DNA of 64,000 nt from the NCBI GenBank assembly GCA_019828595.1, contig JAHQRK010000004.1, positions 1,364,001 through 1,428,000 of the forward strand, given 5' to 3'. This stretch comes from Aphanomyces cochlioides (lineage: Eukaryota; Oomycota; Saprolegniomycetes; Saprolegniales; Verrucalvaceae). A program made the translations under genes and the position numbers. Position 1 is the stretch's first letter. Each line of letters begins with the position of its first letter. Shown here piece after piece: positions 7,963 through 17,730 of this stretch. Below the pieces are notes generated by a model that made no database searches, was not told the DNA's origin, and saw nothing but the letters and a program-made list of their open reading frames with translations.

Positions 7963-10900
7963 ATGATCGACAACAACTTCTCCGATGTCCCAACTGAACT
8001 CGTGGACTGGGACCCACAAATCATCTCCCTCAACACCAATGGCTTCTCCAACAGTCATCGGTACATCCTCGACAAACTATCAAGTGTTCACGACGTTTCC
8101 TTTATCCAAGAAACCCGTTTCCGCACGCCAAGTCTCCACGACCGTGTTGCGTTCCATTGGCAACGCATCACAAACCACGAAGGCTCTTTGTTCTTTGAAG
8201 AGCCTATTTACCCTGAAGTATCCACGTCGCCAGCCACTGGAGGTCTGGCTACGTTGATACATCCTCACTCTCCTTTGAAGAACGCCACTCAAGTCCCTCA
8301 TGACAACTCAGTGCTTCGTGGTCGTTATCTACAAGTGCGATGTACTCTGGGTCCACTGACAGTCGTTCTCCACAATATCTATGCGCCGGCAGCCTTCCAA
8401 GAACGAGCAAGTTACTTCGAAGAATTGCCACGCGACATTCCTCCACATGCGCTCCACATTGTTGGAGGAGATTTCAACTGCACTCTCAACAAAGATTTGG
8501 ATTCGTTGAGACCCAGTACCTCCACCATGGCCGGCACCCTTCAACTGGAACAATGGATGCACAGTTTGTCTCTGGTGGATCTGTTTCGCCGTCAAAACCC
8601 CGTGGCAAGAACCTTCACAAGTCCCACACTCACCAACCGACTTGACTACATCTTTTGTTCGTCCACCTTGGCGGGTCTTCGTCATTGGAAGGCGACGCAC
8701 ATGCCACACGTTCCACAAGCTGACCACGTGGCTTGTCGTATCATCACAAAGCGTCAAACATTGCGCCATGGCTCTGGATCATGGAAAGCTCCAACTTGGC
8801 TACTTCATCTACCACGAGCGGCCGAGATTGTTCATGGATGTCTGGATCGATTTTTGGACAAGTCTCCAACATTCCACAATATCTCCAAGGCCTACGACAT
8901 ACTGGTCAATGATATCCGCTCCCAACTCAAAGAATTCCATTCTCAACGATTGGAGAAACAACGTCTGCCGTTGAAGAAGTTAGCTGTCGAGATCGCTTCG
9001 CTTTTGCAAGTCCCCAACATGCGTCAAGATTCAGTGCTGGTGGATCGAGTGCGAGACCTTCAAAAGCAAATTCACGAGCTGCAAGATCGAGACAAGCAGT
9101 TTCGTCAAGACCAGGCGTTCCAACTTCACTTGTACAAAGCAGAGCGCTCGTCCAAGTTCCACTTCATGTCCCCTGTCCCTACCCCCTTGAAGAAGACAGT
9201 CTTCAAAGAGTTGGTGGATGTCAATGGAAATGTTGTCTCCAATCAACAAGGCATGTCTGACGTCCTGGTCGACTACTACAAGGACTTGTTTGCAGCTCCC
9301 GAGGTGCAGCGATCTGGAGACGAAGTGTCGTCATTTCTGACCCCATTGACTCGACACAAGCAACTGCCAGAGCAAGCCCAGAAAGAGCTGTCGGCTCCCT
9401 TGCGCGCCAACGAGTTCTATCATGCTATTCGACACAGCAGTTCGAACTCAGCGCCAGGTCCCAACGCTCTGCCATTCGAAGTCCTCAAACTTGCACCTCA
9501 CAAGTGGTCGTTGGTATTGGAGCTGCTATTCACACACCAGCTCCATTCTCACCCTCGCTTGACTCCCATGCAACTTGTCAGTACGCTGGTGTTGCTGCAC
9601 AAGAAAGGCCCCAAGTCACAAGCCAAGAACTATCGGCCCATTAGCCTACTCAACACGGGTGTGAAAATCCTGACGAGTATTCTGGCTTATCGACTCCAGC
9701 GCCACATTCGACACATCATCCACCCGGACCAGCAAGGCTTTATCCGTCGAAGCAATATCCAAACCAATATTGCACGACTGGATGACATGCTGCACCACAT
9801 CAAACTACACAGTCCGTCCTCGATGGTGGCACTGCTTGACTTTGAGAAAGCTTTTGATCGCGTGGACCACGCGTACTTGCTTCGCGTCCTCCGTCACTAT
9901 GGCTTTCCCGAAACCTTTGTTGACATGGTTCGCGTACTGTACTCGGGCCGCAAGTCTCGCATCTTGGTGAACGGCTTCTTGTCCAAGCCAGTTCACATCT
10001 CACGCGGTGTGTTGCAAGGTGATCCACTGTCGCCACTTCTGTTTGTGATCGCTTTGGAACCGATGTGCCAACTCCTACGGCAACACTCCAACTATGGCAT
10101 CAAGTGTGGGGATCGCTACCACACTGGGAGTTACTTTGCCGACGACTCGCAACTCTATGCGGCAAATGAGACGTGCCTCCACCGGCAGCTTGCATTGGTT
10201 CAAACCTTTTGCGACAAGTCTGGTTTCCGACTCAACGTAGACAAGACACAAATTCTGACCTACAGCCAGTTGAATGGGAACCTTGCCTCACTACAAGTTA
10301 CTTCCGACAGTCCCGTGAAGGCTCTTGGTATCTTGGTTGCGCCGAATCTTTCTCCATTGGCACGTTTCAATTACGTGTTTGAGAAGTTTGTGGCTCGCTT
10401 GTCTTTGTGGCTCTACAAGGCTCGAACCAAGGCCGGAAAAGTCACTATTCTGCACAGCATATGTCTGCCTGTGTTATGGTACCAACTGGCTTTTGTCCCT
10501 GCCGACAAAGACCTGGCCAAAAAGATCGACAAGGCCATGCTTCAATTTATGCATGGTGAAGAAATCAACCCATCCTCCTCTGTCCATGGCCTCCGTTTGA
10601 TCAAAAAGGAGATCCTATTCATGCCGAAGAAGTCCGGTGGCTTAGGCCTGCACCATGCACTTGCTTTATGGCAACAACACAACCGCTCTGTCATGATCAG
10701 ATGCATTCAAGCCATCACCACCCCACCCCGCAAGTCTGCCATGTCCGCCTGGATTACGCCGGGCTATACTCTCCTCGAGAAGGCTTTTCATCCATGGGGT
10801 TCCCCCCGAGATCTCCTCTTGGCAAATGGCTCTTCTGCATTCATCAGACAACTGTACAAGAATCCCAATATCACTCCAATGTGGAAAGCCTTATTGAGTA

Positions 10901-12018
10901 GCTGGTTTGAATCCCGCTGGACTCCGTACGGCTGTCCAAATCACATCTCATCTTTGGATGTTCCCCTTTGGCACAACTCGTATCTGCCTGGACTCGAAGA
11001 CCTATACGATCAGTGCTCTACATCGACGCAAGACCAAGCCAATGTATTGGCTTCGCTTCACATCACGAAGTTGTCGCATTTGTTGACTCCGTGTCAGCGA
11101 GTTTGGCCAGCTTCGATCTTGTTCGACAAAATCAACCGTGCCTGCCGCCAAGCCAATTTTGTCCCTCCAACGAAACAATGGATCTCAATCTTGGTGACCA
11201 AGTTATCACGATTGTTTGAGATTGTTTCTGAAGAGGATGCTCCCGTGTTCCACTTGCCGACGCCAAGCTCTGAATGGATGGAATGGCACTGGATGATACA
11301 CCCTGACTCGAGTCCGATCTTGTTGGCGCTTGCGACTTCGAAATCGGCTAAGATCAGAGCTTCTCCAGCTGTCAGCTCGTCCATTCTTCCTACCAAGCAT
11401 CTCAACCTGCCATCCAACTTTTACGAAGACCCCAAGCGCCTTACCCAACTTGCCGCCTTCCTCCAACCCGACCACATTCTCCCTCGATATGGAGAGTTCA
11501 TTTTCAAGACCCTTCTCCGCGCCAACGCCATGCAATATCTGTTTCAGTACCAAGACCCCACGCCGACGTGTGTCTTCTGTCGTGTCAATGAGACGTACGA
11601 GCATTTCCTGTTCTCTTGTGGATATGGTCAATCTGTTTGGTATTTCTTCAAGGCGATCCAGCGACTGCTCGAGTGTTCCTTTCCGTCAACGTGTCTGGAA
11701 ATGTTCTACGAGACGCCCAAGCCGTCCGATGGATACTACATCCGTGGCTATCTGAAGATCTGGCCGATTGTCCGAGCCTGCGTGTATTATCAAATATGGC
11801 TCCAACGTGCCGATCGCACCTTTCGACCCGACCTCACAGCGAAGAGTCCGATGGAAGTTGCCATTCATGCTGCCTCTTTGATCAAGCTACATCTACAACA
11901 GCTCCTGGTTGATCTCCCTCTCAAGAAGGGATACACCAAGGTATTCAATGTGCTCAAGCATCTATCTTCGGACCCCTGGTTACGTCAACACATCATTCCT
12001 GACAGCGTCGTTTCATGA
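7963..12018 (+). CDS. LINE ORF2: endonuclease-reverse transcriptase, full length (copy 3)
   Basis: The protein is 1351 residues from the ATG at 7963; the preceding in-frame GTG is not a plausible eukaryotic start. It nicks target DNA and reverse-transcribes element RNA at the nick. EEP domain, about 18-260: Asn24 (SLNTNGF), Glu50 (FIQETRF), NIYAP 138-142, Asp170-Asn172 (GGDFN), Asp228 (NRLDYIF) and Asp254-His255 are all present. RT, about 475-850: motif A DFEKAFDRV (Asp626), motif B SRGVLQGDPLSP (680-691) and motif C FADD (Asp727-Asp728). Zinc finger: Cys1203, Cys1206, His1214, Cys1219. No stop or frameshift is seen. One oddity is Gly566 in the conserved RPISLLNTD region, where all three other copies covering this site have Asp; this may weaken the RT. 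Other private changes are Lys for Met in KART(M)AGK and Thr for Lys before the zinc finger. Confidence 0.95.
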   Translation: MIDNNFSDVPTELVDWDPQIISLNTNGFSNSHRYILDKLSSVHDVSFIQETRFRTPSLHDRVAFHWQRITNHEGSLFFEEPIYPEVSTSPATGGLATLIHPHSPLKNATQVPHDNSVLRGRYLQVRCTLGPLTVVLHNIYAPAAFQERASYFEELPRDIPPHALHIVGGDFNCTLNKDLDSLRPSTSTMAGTLQLEQWMHSLSLVDLFRRQNPVARTFTSPTLTNRLDYIFCSSTLAGLRHWKATHMPHVPQADHVACRIITKRQTLRHGSGSWKAPTWLLHLPRAAEIVHGCLDRFLDKSPTFHNISKAYDILVNDIRSQLKEFHSQRLEKQRLPLKKLAVEIASLLQVPNMRQDSVLVDRVRDLQKQIHELQDRDKQFRQDQAFQLHLYKAERSSKFHFMSPVPTPLKKTVFKELVDVNGNVVSNQQGMSDVLVDYYKDLFAAPEVQRSGDEVSSFLTPLTRHKQLPEQAQKELSAPLRANEFYHAIRHSSSNSAPGPNALPFEVLKLAPHKWSLVLELLFTHQLHSHPRLTPMQLVSTLVLLHKKGPKSQAKNYRPISLLNTGVKILTSILAYRLQRHIRHIIHPDQQGFIRRSNIQTNIARLDDMLHHIKLHSPSSMVALLDFEKAFDRVDHAYLLRVLRHYGFPETFVDMVRVLYSGRKSRILVNGFLSKPVHISRGVLQGDPLSPLLFVIALEPMCQLLRQHSNYGIKCGDRYHTGSYFADDSQLYAANETCLHRQLALVQTFCDKSGFRLNVDKTQILTYSQLNGNLASLQVTSDSPVKALGILVAPNLSPLARFNYVFEKFVARLSLWLYKARTKAGKVTILHSICLPVLWYQLAFVPADKDLAKKIDKAMLQFMHGEEINPSSSVHGLRLIKKEILFMPKKSGGLGLHHALALWQQHNRSVMIRCIQAITTPPRKSAMSAWITPGYTLLEKAFHPWGSPRDLLLANGSSAFIRQLYKNPNITPMWKALLSSWFESRWTPYGCPNHISSLDVPLWHNSYLPGLEDLYDQCSTSTQDQANVLASLHITKLSHLLTPCQRVWPASILFDKINRACRQANFVPPTKQWISILVTKLSRLFEIVSEEDAPVFHLPTPSSEWMEWHWMIHPDSSPILLALATSKSAKIRASPAVSSSILPTKHLNLPSNFYEDPKRLTQLAAFLQPDHILPRYGEFIFKTLLRANAMQYLFQYQDPTPTCVFCRVNETYEHFLFSCGYGQSVWYFFKAIQRLLECSFPSTCLEMFYETPKPSDGYYIRGYLKIWPIVRACVYYQIWLQRADRTFRPDLTAKSPMEVAIHAASLIKLHLQQLLVDLPLKKGYTKVFNVLKHLSSDPWLRQHIIPDSVVS

Positions 12019-12167
12019 GAGAGCATGACGGCTCACCACTTCATCTCCTGTTCAATGACCACTTTGCCATATTCTGTTTTCCAAGTTCTATTTATACAGG
12101 ACGAGGCAAATTAGTAAGTCATTAGGGCCTTTGCTCAAAAATAAGGTTAATACAACTCATTTAACCA
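12019..12167 (+). other. LINE 3' UTR, copy 3
   Basis: It is 149 bp and ends in TTTAACCA at 12160-12167, with no poly(A). The stop codon is followed by GAGAGCATGACGGCTCACC; one substitution breaks an outer pair of the small inverted repeat seen in copies 1 and 2. Copy 4 follows directly. Confidence 0.85.
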
Positions 12168-12548
12168 GCCACTGGAGGTCTGGCTACGTTGATACATCCT
12201 CACTCTCCTTTGAAGAACGCCACTCAAGTCCCTCATGACAACTCAGTGCTTCGTGGTCGTTATCTACAAGTGCGATGTACTCTGGGTCCACTGACAGTCG
12301 TTCTCCACAATATCTATGCGTCGGCAGCCTTCCAAGAACGAGCAAGTTACTTCGAAGAATTGCCACGCGACTTTCCTCCACATGCGCTCCACATTGTTGG
12401 AGGAGATTTCAACTGCACTCTCAACAAAGATTTGGATTCGTTGAGACCCAGTACCTCCACCATGGCCGGCACCCTTCAACTGGAACAATGGATGCACAGT
12501 TTGTCTCTGGTGGATCTCTTTCGCCGTCAAAACCCCGTGGCAAGAACC
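12168..12548 (+). other. Self-derived 5' leader: ORF2 endonuclease fragment (copy 4)
   Basis: These 381 bases match ORF2 8233-8613 without indels and end GTGGCAAGAACC exactly as ORF2 does before switching to the ORF1 5' region. This is probably the original form of the junction; copy 3 has one extra base here. The fragment frame runs past the junction and stops at 12734, so unlike copy 3 it is not fused in frame to the ORF1 leader. Confidence 0.85.
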
Positions 12549-12610
12549 AACTTCCGAATTTGCCTCGTACCCCTCAAGTCAAGAAGTTATCAAGTGCCGC
12601 CGCGCTCAAA
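12549..12610 (+). other. Short unique 5' region before ORF1 (copy 4)
   Basis: It is the equivalent of 4782-4843. I see nothing recognisable in it beyond the open frame leading into the ATG at 12611. Confidence 0.5.
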
Positions 12611-13051
12611 ATGTCCAACGCCAACAGCTGTTCCGAGCTCCGTGAGACCAACACTCACGGAGTCACCATCATTCCAGGTATTGTATCACCTCACCCACTT
12701 TCGTCGTCCAATCAGGATGGCGGAAGTGGTGTGAGTAATGTCGCTACACCTAACCCTAGGGCCGAAGTGGAGGTCGAGTTCGACCCCAACAGCGTCTCTG
12801 GAGACCAATCTGCGTCTCGCTCCCCCAGCGCTTCACCTGGTGCTCCACTCGCCGGAGTTCCAGGGGGGGGGTCAACCTCAGTGGGTCAGTGGTTGACCCC
12901 CAGACCACTGTCGTTAACTTGTCTAGCGAAGCCCTCACTCAGGAGGGCGAACCACTGGGGCCTTGTGCCTGTGGTGGCTGCTTCCCTGGACTCCAATTGG
13001 AGTCGATCCCCAGTGAAGGCGGCGAGAAAACGGGGTCCATGCCAGCCCTAG
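12611..13051 (+). CDS. Probable N-terminal part of LINE ORF1 (frame-separated, copy 4)
   Basis: This is the same 146-codon frame as at 4844-5284: an ATG with A at -3, a Ser/Pro/Gly-rich sequence, then the G9 run at 12872-12880 where the reading should move to the -1 frame to enter ORF1. That two copies keep the same G9 argues against a random error in one copy. It does not separate a fixed mutation from programmed or transcriptional slippage, because the copies are recent duplicates. Confidence 0.5.
   Translation: MSNANSCSELRETNTHGVTIIPGIVSPHPLSSSNQDGGSGVSNVATPNPRAEVEVEFDPNSVSGDQSASRSPSASPGAPLAGVPGGGSTSVGQWLTPRPLSLTCLAKPSLRRANHWGLVPVVAASLDSNWSRSPVKAARKRGPCQP
12872..12880 (+). other. G9 homopolymer, candidate frameshift site in ORF1 (copy 4)
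   Basis: It is the second occurrence of the nine-G run at the overlap of the leader frame and the ORF1 frame; see 5096-5104. Confidence 0.6.
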
Positions 13052-15651
13052 AGGCTACGAGGGCCCCCCCTATGGGCACACCCTGCGGTTCTGTCTACTT
13101 CCCCCCAGGGGCCTCTTCGGAGGGGCGGGGGCGGTATCCCGATTTGGGTTCTCGCCGGAGCAATGGTGTACCCCAGTCACCGTGCTGCGGGGATGGCATG
13201 GATTCCCCTTCTACCCCTGTCACTGGGGGTCTGGCCCCGGCCTTTCTCGTGACCAATGGGACTGAGCCAGCAGCCACCAACCGCGTCGCCCCCTGTGCTG
13301 AGCCTCCTAGAACGGGAGAGGAAGAAGAAAAATCTCAAGAGGACGTGGATATGGTCTCTGGAGACGCCGAGGGGAAGGATTCTACTGAAACCGAGGCCTT
13401 AACCGACGAGGGAAATACTCAAATTCACTCTGAGGTTGATGGGTCAGGCGACATTAACGGCCAAGCGAAGCCGTGTGATACTCTTGGAGAAGTTATTCAC
13501 GAGGAACAATCGACAAACAATGACAATGACCAGTCAAATCAAGACATTGTCGACAAATCCGTTGCTCAAGGAAATGGCGCTGTTGATCCTCCTACCGCGG
13601 CAGACAAAATACAAGGCGATCAAGAGCAACAAAACGCTGAAAAGGCCAATCCATGGACGCAAAAGGCTCCCGGCAAGGATTCAGCTTCGTCCAAGAAAGA
13701 TTCCAAGCAAGGCAATGCCCCCAAAGGCGCGAAACATCACAACACTGGTGCTCATGCTATTGCCGATGACGATATTGCGCGATGCGAGGCCATGGCGGAC
13801 GCATTCTACAAAGACTCTGGTGACATGGACGCCTTCATTGAAAACATTTTGCTCACCCCCCAGTCCCAAGTGTACGAGCTCACAGTCAAGTTGGGCGAAG
13901 CCTACAAGGACTGGTCCGAAAAAGTCATCTGGGATCAATTTGTCAAGGAAAATCCTGGTTCGTTATGGGGCTCCAAATTTCCGAACATTTTGATCCACAA
14001 GAAGAACCCACAGACCATTGTGATCTCAAGTTACAACTTGTCTACGTGCGTGGAAATGGGAGGCACAACGTTTCGACTTGGTGGCAAAGACTTCCTGGTT
14101 CCCAAGTTCTCGCGTTATGGCAACAACTACTACGTTACGTTCAACAAGGTCAGTCACCCTTCGATGGCCAAGGCAATTGTCAAGAAAATGGCTGCATTGA
14201 CCAAGTCAGTGATAGCAGCATTCAACCCTACTGCTGGTCAGAACATCAAGTCGCCGCATTTGAGAGTCATTTTCAAGTCGCCTGCGCCTCCTGCAGTGTT
14301 GGTGCCAAAATCCGGCGACGCACTACGCGAAATCACCATTACGGATCCGTCGGGTCAGCCTTTTGTCGTCGTGTTTCAGCACAAGATCGCTGCTCTGAAC
14401 AAGACATTGCCTCCGTCGATTGTTTCACGACGTGCAGAGGCCAAGGCTGAAAAAGCGAAGACAAAAGCGGCCAAGGCAGCGGCAAAATCTCCTCCGTCAG
14501 GAGAAAAAGAACCTGAACATGATGGAGACGATCATGATCAAGACCCTGGAACAAATGCGGAAGGCGAGGCCGACTCAACTGAGGCATCTGGAGATCGTCA
14601 AGATGAACACCCACAACCAACAGCTCCTTCTCATGGCTCTGATGTCGATATGTCTGGTGACAGCGATCCCCCTAACAACAATGGACAAGACAAACAACAA
14701 GAAGATGTGGAAATGTCTACCAACGAATCGCCCGCTCTTGCTCCACCAAGTGAGCAGCCCAAGAACTCGCTGGACCTTCAATTGGTAACGGGCTACCGGT
14801 CTGGACCAGCTCCAAAACGAACTTTGCCTTCGTCCCCACGTTTGGATCCCCTGCCGACATCCAACCGTTTTCATATCCTCGAAGAAGACGACGTGGAACT
14901 CTCGTTTGAAGACTTTGCAGTGCCTCGAATTGTATTGGAAGATTCAAGTGCGCCACGCCCGAAAAAGACCAAAGGCAAAGCGAAGAAACAACGACTTAAC
15001 AAGTCTGCTGCAGCCCACCTCGAATTGGCGAAGAAGATCATTCGAGACAAGAAAGTCGAAAGCAGTATCACCGAATGTCAACGCATTTTGCGAGATGATC
15101 CTCAGCTCGTTGCACATGCTATGTACGCACAAGATGAAGACCTCAGTTTGTTTCAGTCACTTGTTGCAACCAAGACTATTGAGCGCAAGATGGCTTTGTT
15201 AAAAGCTCAAGGCAAGCCTCACAACTACAAACATCACGTCAACTTCATGGCTCAATACAAGATTCACCCGTCAGAAATCTTGGAAGAATTGACCACGGAC
15301 ATACCAGAGATCAAGCGCATCCTCTTTGCACTTGCTACGATTGACTTATTCCTCTCAAATCGGGCCCCAGACCTCTACACAAACTCGGAGGCACTGACTG
15401 TTCTATTGAACCAAGAAGCAACAAGATTGCCTGACACCAACTGCTTGACGGACTGGTCGCTGTTTGCTTTGATCGAAAACTTCAGCGACAATCTCGAGAA
15501 GTTCACTTTGCCGGCTCCCGTCTTGTCGGCCATCTCGATGCTCAAAAGCATCACCAACAATTACCACATCGACGAGCTCTGCAGCAAAGCTCGCCACTCC
15601 ATGAACGCCGACGAAATTGATCCCCTCGATTTGGAGGACGATCAACTCTAA
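13039..15651 (+). CDS. LINE ORF1 protein (copy 4)
   Basis: The frame is 870 codons from the first ATG, collinear with copy 3 and with the same layout: acidic N-terminal third, structured core, Lys/Ala-rich linker, basic patch, helical C-terminus. Amino-acid differences from copy 3 are Glu to Asp (SNQ[E/D]IVDKS), Cys to Trp (KVI[C/W]DQF, codon 13930-13932), Gln to His (QDE[Q/H]PQP) and Gly to Ser (KVE[G/S]SIT). The other differences I saw are silent. ORF1 is uninterrupted after the G9 run. The element around it is broken because ORF2 is truncated, so the protein could at most act in trans. Confidence 0.8.
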   Translation: MPALEATRAPPMGTPCGSVYFPPGASSEGRGRYPDLGSRRSNGVPQSPCCGDGMDSPSTPVTGGLAPAFLVTNGTEPAATNRVAPCAEPPRTGEEEEKSQEDVDMVSGDAEGKDSTETEALTDEGNTQIHSEVDGSGDINGQAKPCDTLGEVIHEEQSTNNDNDQSNQDIVDKSVAQGNGAVDPPTAADKIQGDQEQQNAEKANPWTQKAPGKDSASSKKDSKQGNAPKGAKHHNTGAHAIADDDIARCEAMADAFYKDSGDMDAFIENILLTPQSQVYELTVKLGEAYKDWSEKVIWDQFVKENPGSLWGSKFPNILIHKKNPQTIVISSYNLSTCVEMGGTTFRLGGKDFLVPKFSRYGNNYYVTFNKVSHPSMAKAIVKKMAALTKSVIAAFNPTAGQNIKSPHLRVIFKSPAPPAVLVPKSGDALREITITDPSGQPFVVVFQHKIAALNKTLPPSIVSRRAEAKAEKAKTKAAKAAAKSPPSGEKEPEHDGDDHDQDPGTNAEGEADSTEASGDRQDEHPQPTAPSHGSDVDMSGDSDPPNNNGQDKQQEDVEMSTNESPALAPPSEQPKNSLDLQLVTGYRSGPAPKRTLPSSPRLDPLPTSNRFHILEEDDVELSFEDFAVPRIVLEDSSAPRPKKTKGKAKKQRLNKSAAAHLELAKKIIRDKKVESSITECQRILRDDPQLVAHAMYAQDEDLSLFQSLVATKTIERKMALLKAQGKPHNYKHHVNFMAQYKIHPSEILEELTTDIPEIKRILFALATIDLFLSNRAPDLYTNSEALTVLLNQEATRLPDTNCLTDWSLFALIENFSDNLEKFTLPAPVLSAISMLKSITNNYHIDELCSKARHSMNADEIDPLDLEDDQL

Positions 15652-15729
15652 GGCTTCTATCCCCTGCATCAATCCATTTCAACCTCCCCTCTGACCCCTC
15701 CATTCTACTCATTTTCATCTGTACTCGTG
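15652..15729 (+). other. ORF1-ORF2 spacer (copy 4)
   Basis: This pyrimidine-rich 78-nt spacer is identical in layout to 7885-7962. Confidence 0.7.
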
Positions 15730-17730
15730 ATGATCGACAACAACTTCTCCGATGTCCCAACTGAACTCGTGGACTGGGACCCACAAATCATCTCCCTCAA
15801 CACCAATGGCTTCTCCAACAGTCATCGGTACATCCTCGACAAACTATCAAGTGTTCACGACGTTTCCTTTATCCAAGAAACCCGTTTCCGCACGCCAAGT
15901 CTCCACGACCGTGTTGCGTTCCATTGGCAACGCATCACAAACCACGAAGGCTCTTTGTTCTTTGAAGAGCCTATTTACCCTGAAGTATCCACGTCGCCAG
16001 CCACTGGAGGTCTGGCTACGTTGATACATCCTCACTCTCCTTTGAAGAACGCCACTCAAGTCCCTCATGACAACTCAGTGCTTCGTGGTCGTTATCTACA
16101 AGTGCGATGTACTCTGGGTCCACTGACAGTCGTTCTCCACAATATCTATGCGCCGGCAGCCTTCCAAGAACGAGCAAGTTACTTCGAAGAATTGCCACGC
16201 GACATTCCTCCACATGCGCTCCACATTGTTGGAGGAGATTTCAACTGCACTCTCAACAAAGATTTGGATTCGTTGAGACCCAGTACCTCCACCATGGCCG
16301 GCACCCTTCAACTGGAACAATGGATGCACAGTTTGTCTCTGGTGGATCTGTTTCGCCGTCAAAACCCCGTGGCAAGAACCTTCACAAGTCCCACACTCAC
16401 CAACCGACTTGACTACATCTTTTGTTCGTCCACCTTGGCGGGTCTTCGTCATTGGAAGGCGACGCACATGCCACACGTTCCACAAGCTGACCACGTGGCT
16501 TGTCGTATCATCACAAAGCGTCAAACATTGCGCCATGGCTCTGGATCATGGAAAGCTCCAACTTGGCTACTTCATCTACCACGAGCGGCCGAGATTGTTC
16601 ATGGATGTCTGGATCGATTTTTGGACAAGTCTCCAACATTCCACAATATCTCCAAGGCCTACGACATACTGGTCAATGATATCCGCTCCCAACTCAAAGA
16701 ATTCCATTCTCAACGATTGGAGAAACAACGTCTGCCGTTGAAGAAGTTAGCTGTCGAGATCGCTTCGCTTTTGCAAGTCCCCAACATGCGTCAAGATTCA
16801 GTGCTGGTGGATCGAGTGCGAGACCTTCAAAAGCAAATTCACGAGCTGCAAGATCGAGACAAGCAGTTTCGTCAAGACCAGGCGTTCCAACTTCACTTGT
16901 ACAAAGCAGAGCGCTCGTCCAAGTTCCACTTCATGTCCCCTGTCCCTACCCCCTTGAAGAAGACAGTCTTCAAAGAGTTGGTGGATGTCAATGGAAATGT
17001 TGTCTCCAATCAACAAGGCATGTCTGACGTCCTGGTCGACTACTACAAGGACTTGTTTGCAGCTCCCGAGGTGCAGCGATCTGGAGACGAAGTGTCGTCA
17101 TTTCTGACCCCATTGACTCGACACAAGCAACTGCCAGAGCAAGCCCAGAAAGAGCTGTCGGCTCCCTTGCGCGCCAACGAGTTCTATCACGCTATTCGAC
17201 ACAGCAGTTCGAACTCAGCGCCAGGTCCCAACGCTCTGCCATTCGAAGTCCTCAAACTTGCACCTCACAAGTGGTCGTTGGTATTGGAGCTGCTATTCAC
17301 ACACCAGCTCCATTCTCACCCTCGCTTGACTCCCATGCAACTTGTCAGTACGCTGGTGTTGCTGCACAAGAAAGGCCCCAAGTCACAAGCCAAGAACTAT
17401 CGGCCCATTAGCCTACTCAACACGGATGTGAAAATCCTGACGAGTATTCTGGCTTATCGACTCCAGCGCCACATTCGACACATCATCCACCCGGACCAGC
17501 AAGGCTTTATCCGTCGAAGCAATATCCAAACCAATATTGCACGACTGGATGACATGCTGCACCACATCAAACTACACAGTCCGTCCTCGATGGTGGCACT
17601 GCTTGACTTTGAGAAAGCTTTTGATCGCGTGGACCACGCGTACTTGCTCCGCGTCCTCCGTCACTATAGCTTTCCCGAAACCTTTGTTGACATGGTTCGC
17701 GTACTGTACTCGGGCCGCAAGTCTCGCATC
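15730..17730 (+). pseudogene. LINE ORF2 truncated within RT (copy 4)
   Basis: The ATG is at 15730, and the first 667 codons match the full ORF2. The complete EEP domain (SLNTNGF, FIQETRF, GGDFN, RLDYIF, ADH) and RT motif A are kept, and the conserved Asp of RPISLLNTD is present. At 17730, after YSGRKSRI, the sequence changes to the reverse complement of ORF1, and the frame ends at 17790 after 20 unrelated codons. RT motif B, the FADD active site and the zinc finger are lost, so only the endonuclease part could be made. It shares HYSFP (Ser for Gly) with the ORF2 piece at 19374, which suggests a common sublineage. Confidence 0.9.

Larger units (their letters stand above)
4400..12167 (+). mobile_element. 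LINE copy 3, longest and least damaged copy
   Basis: The 7768-bp unit runs: self-derived endonuclease leader (4400-4781), ORF1 leader and ORF1 (4782-7884), a 78-nt spacer, ORF2 (7963-12018) and 3' UTR (12019-12167). Domain content (EEP + RT + C-terminal zinc finger) marks a non-LTR element of L1/Tx1 type. It sits directly between the 3' terminus of copy 2 and copy 4, with no flanking host sequence and no visible separate target-site duplication. ORF2 is uninterrupted, but ORF1 has a likely frameshift at a G9 run and ORF2 has a substitution at a conserved RT residue. Autonomy is therefore doubtful. Confidence 0.92.
12168..17730 (+). mobile_element. LINE copy 4, tandem duplicate of copy 3, 3'-truncated
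   Basis: It repeats copy 3 from its first base (offset 7768, then 7767 after a 1-bp indel at the leader end) with very few differences. I count about eight in the 2.76-kb ORF1 frame. It runs through the leader, ORF1, spacer and the first 667 codons of ORF2. At 17730 it breaks into minus-strand LINE sequence, losing RT motifs B and C, the zinc finger and the 3' UTR. The near-identity and the shared leader junction point to a recent duplication or retrotransposition of the same chimeric element. Confidence 0.92.
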
